A program made the translations under genes and the position numbers. A DNA stretch of 64,000 nucleotides from Shewanella denitrificans OS217 (GTDB taxonomy: Bacteria; Pseudomonadota; Gammaproteobacteria; Enterobacterales; Shewanellaceae): positions 3,534,001-3,598,000 of the forward strand of contig NC_007954.1 in NCBI RefSeq assembly GCF_000013765.1, in the 5' to 3' direction. Of the stretch, positions 63,724-64,000 are shown one piece after another. The first letter of the stretch is position 1. The number at the start of each line of letters is the position of its first letter. The notes beneath the pieces are model-generated. The model was not told the origin of the DNA and made no database searches. It was given only the letters and a program-made list of their open reading frames with translations.

Positions 63724-64000
63724 ATTCCTCCCCGAGGGAGGCGCTTTGATATCCCTTCAGCAAGGTCACCAGTTGTTTAGCACTGTGCTGACATTCTTCA
63801 CTGGCTTGGTGTGAAGCGCGCCTGAGCTCTTGCCACTGCATATAAGTCTGTTCGAACTCGCACAAGTTGGCAAAATCTAGCCAGTAACATTGAGGGTAGA
63901 TATGCGCCGGACACTGAGCCCTGACGATTTCTTGGGCGCGGCGACGAAAGCCAGCATCGGCGCATCTGGCGCTAAATCCCGGAAAAATCACCGACAGCCT
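63713..64000 (-). CDS. C-terminal end of a further eCIS structural protein (partial)
   Basis: The frame is open to the window's right edge, so only the last 95 residues are seen. A motif P-A-H-I-x-P-x-C-Y-W-L ... FEQTYMQWQE occurs near residue 40; I recall similar Pro-His...Trp-Leu...Phe-Glu...Tyr...Trp ends on large baseplate-type eCIS proteins, but this is weak. It is directly upstream of, and overlaps by 11 bases, the tape-measure-type gene, so it belongs to the same operon. More eCIS genes should continue to the right. Confidence 0.5.
   Translation of the reverse strand, partial: RLSVIFPGFSARCADAGFRRRAQEIVRAQCPAHIYPQCYWLDFANLCEFEQTYMQWQELRRASHQASEECQHSAKQLVTLLKGYQSASLGEEYEQ

Noticed and set aside
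51019..64000. Prophage
   Set aside because: Tail-like genes occur, but no capsid, terminase, portal, integrase or lysis genes are seen, and DUF4157 plus an Afp15-like ATPase indicate an eCIS.
1..64000. tRNA and rRNA genes
   Set aside because: No cloverleaf with conserved TTCGA-type arms or rRNA-like stretch was noticed in the gaps.

Overview
The window reads as chromosomal DNA of a gammaproteobacterium of the genus Shewanella or a very close relative. ArcA, LysC with its riboswitch, RsmE, GshB, RsmC and YgfZ are gammaproteobacterial in type. The run stand-alone EF-G / GGDEF protein / giant biotin carboxylase / LysR regulator is, from memory, a Shewanella arrangement. No species is claimed.

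Layout. 0.25-3.8 kb: a periplasmic binding protein, a chemotaxis receptor and ygfZ. 3.8-5.5 kb: two IS5/IS903-type remnants, a secreted calcium-binding-repeat protein and a MITE-like element. 5.5-16.6 kb: EF-G, a diguanylate cyclase gene cut by an IS10-like element with a perfect 9-bp target duplication, a 1517-aa CT-CT-BC-BCCP carboxylase and its divergent LysR regulator. 16.7-22.8 kb: a functional-amyloid operon fapBCDEF read leftward from a good sigma-54 promoter, with a sigma-54 activator gene just upstream; fapF is broken by one base in an A8 tract. 23.2-34 kb: a rightward set of housekeeping genes (pyroglutamyl-peptidase-like protein, SprT, EndA, RsmE, GshB, alkaline phosphatase, RsmC, DUF342 protein, M50 protease). 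34.0-43.9 kb: an IS982 element inserted at the lysC stop codon, lysC with a lysine riboswitch, arcA, a DPP-IV-like peptidase, a second inverted copy of the MITE, fbp and a DAACS symporter.

44.1-64 kb is the accessory part, all on the minus strand. First comes a four-gene condensin-like operon with overlapping genes, SMC - MukE-like - kleisin-like - TOPRIM, that resembles the Wadjet/MksBEFG anti-plasmid systems but in gene order C-B-A-D. Next comes the distal half of an extracellular contractile injection system (eCIS): the end of an unidentified structural gene, a 1877-aa tape-measure-type protein, an AAA+ ATPase, a membrane-anchored GH18-like protein with a degenerate active site, a candidate cargo protein, a tail-tube protein and a DUF4157 protein. 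The remaining structural genes should lie beyond the right edge.

How parts work together: the sigma-54 activator probably switches on fap; the riboswitch controls lysC; the SMC operon probably recognises and cuts plasmid DNA; the eCIS proteins would build and load a phage-tail-like injector. All functions are read from motifs and context, without database searches.
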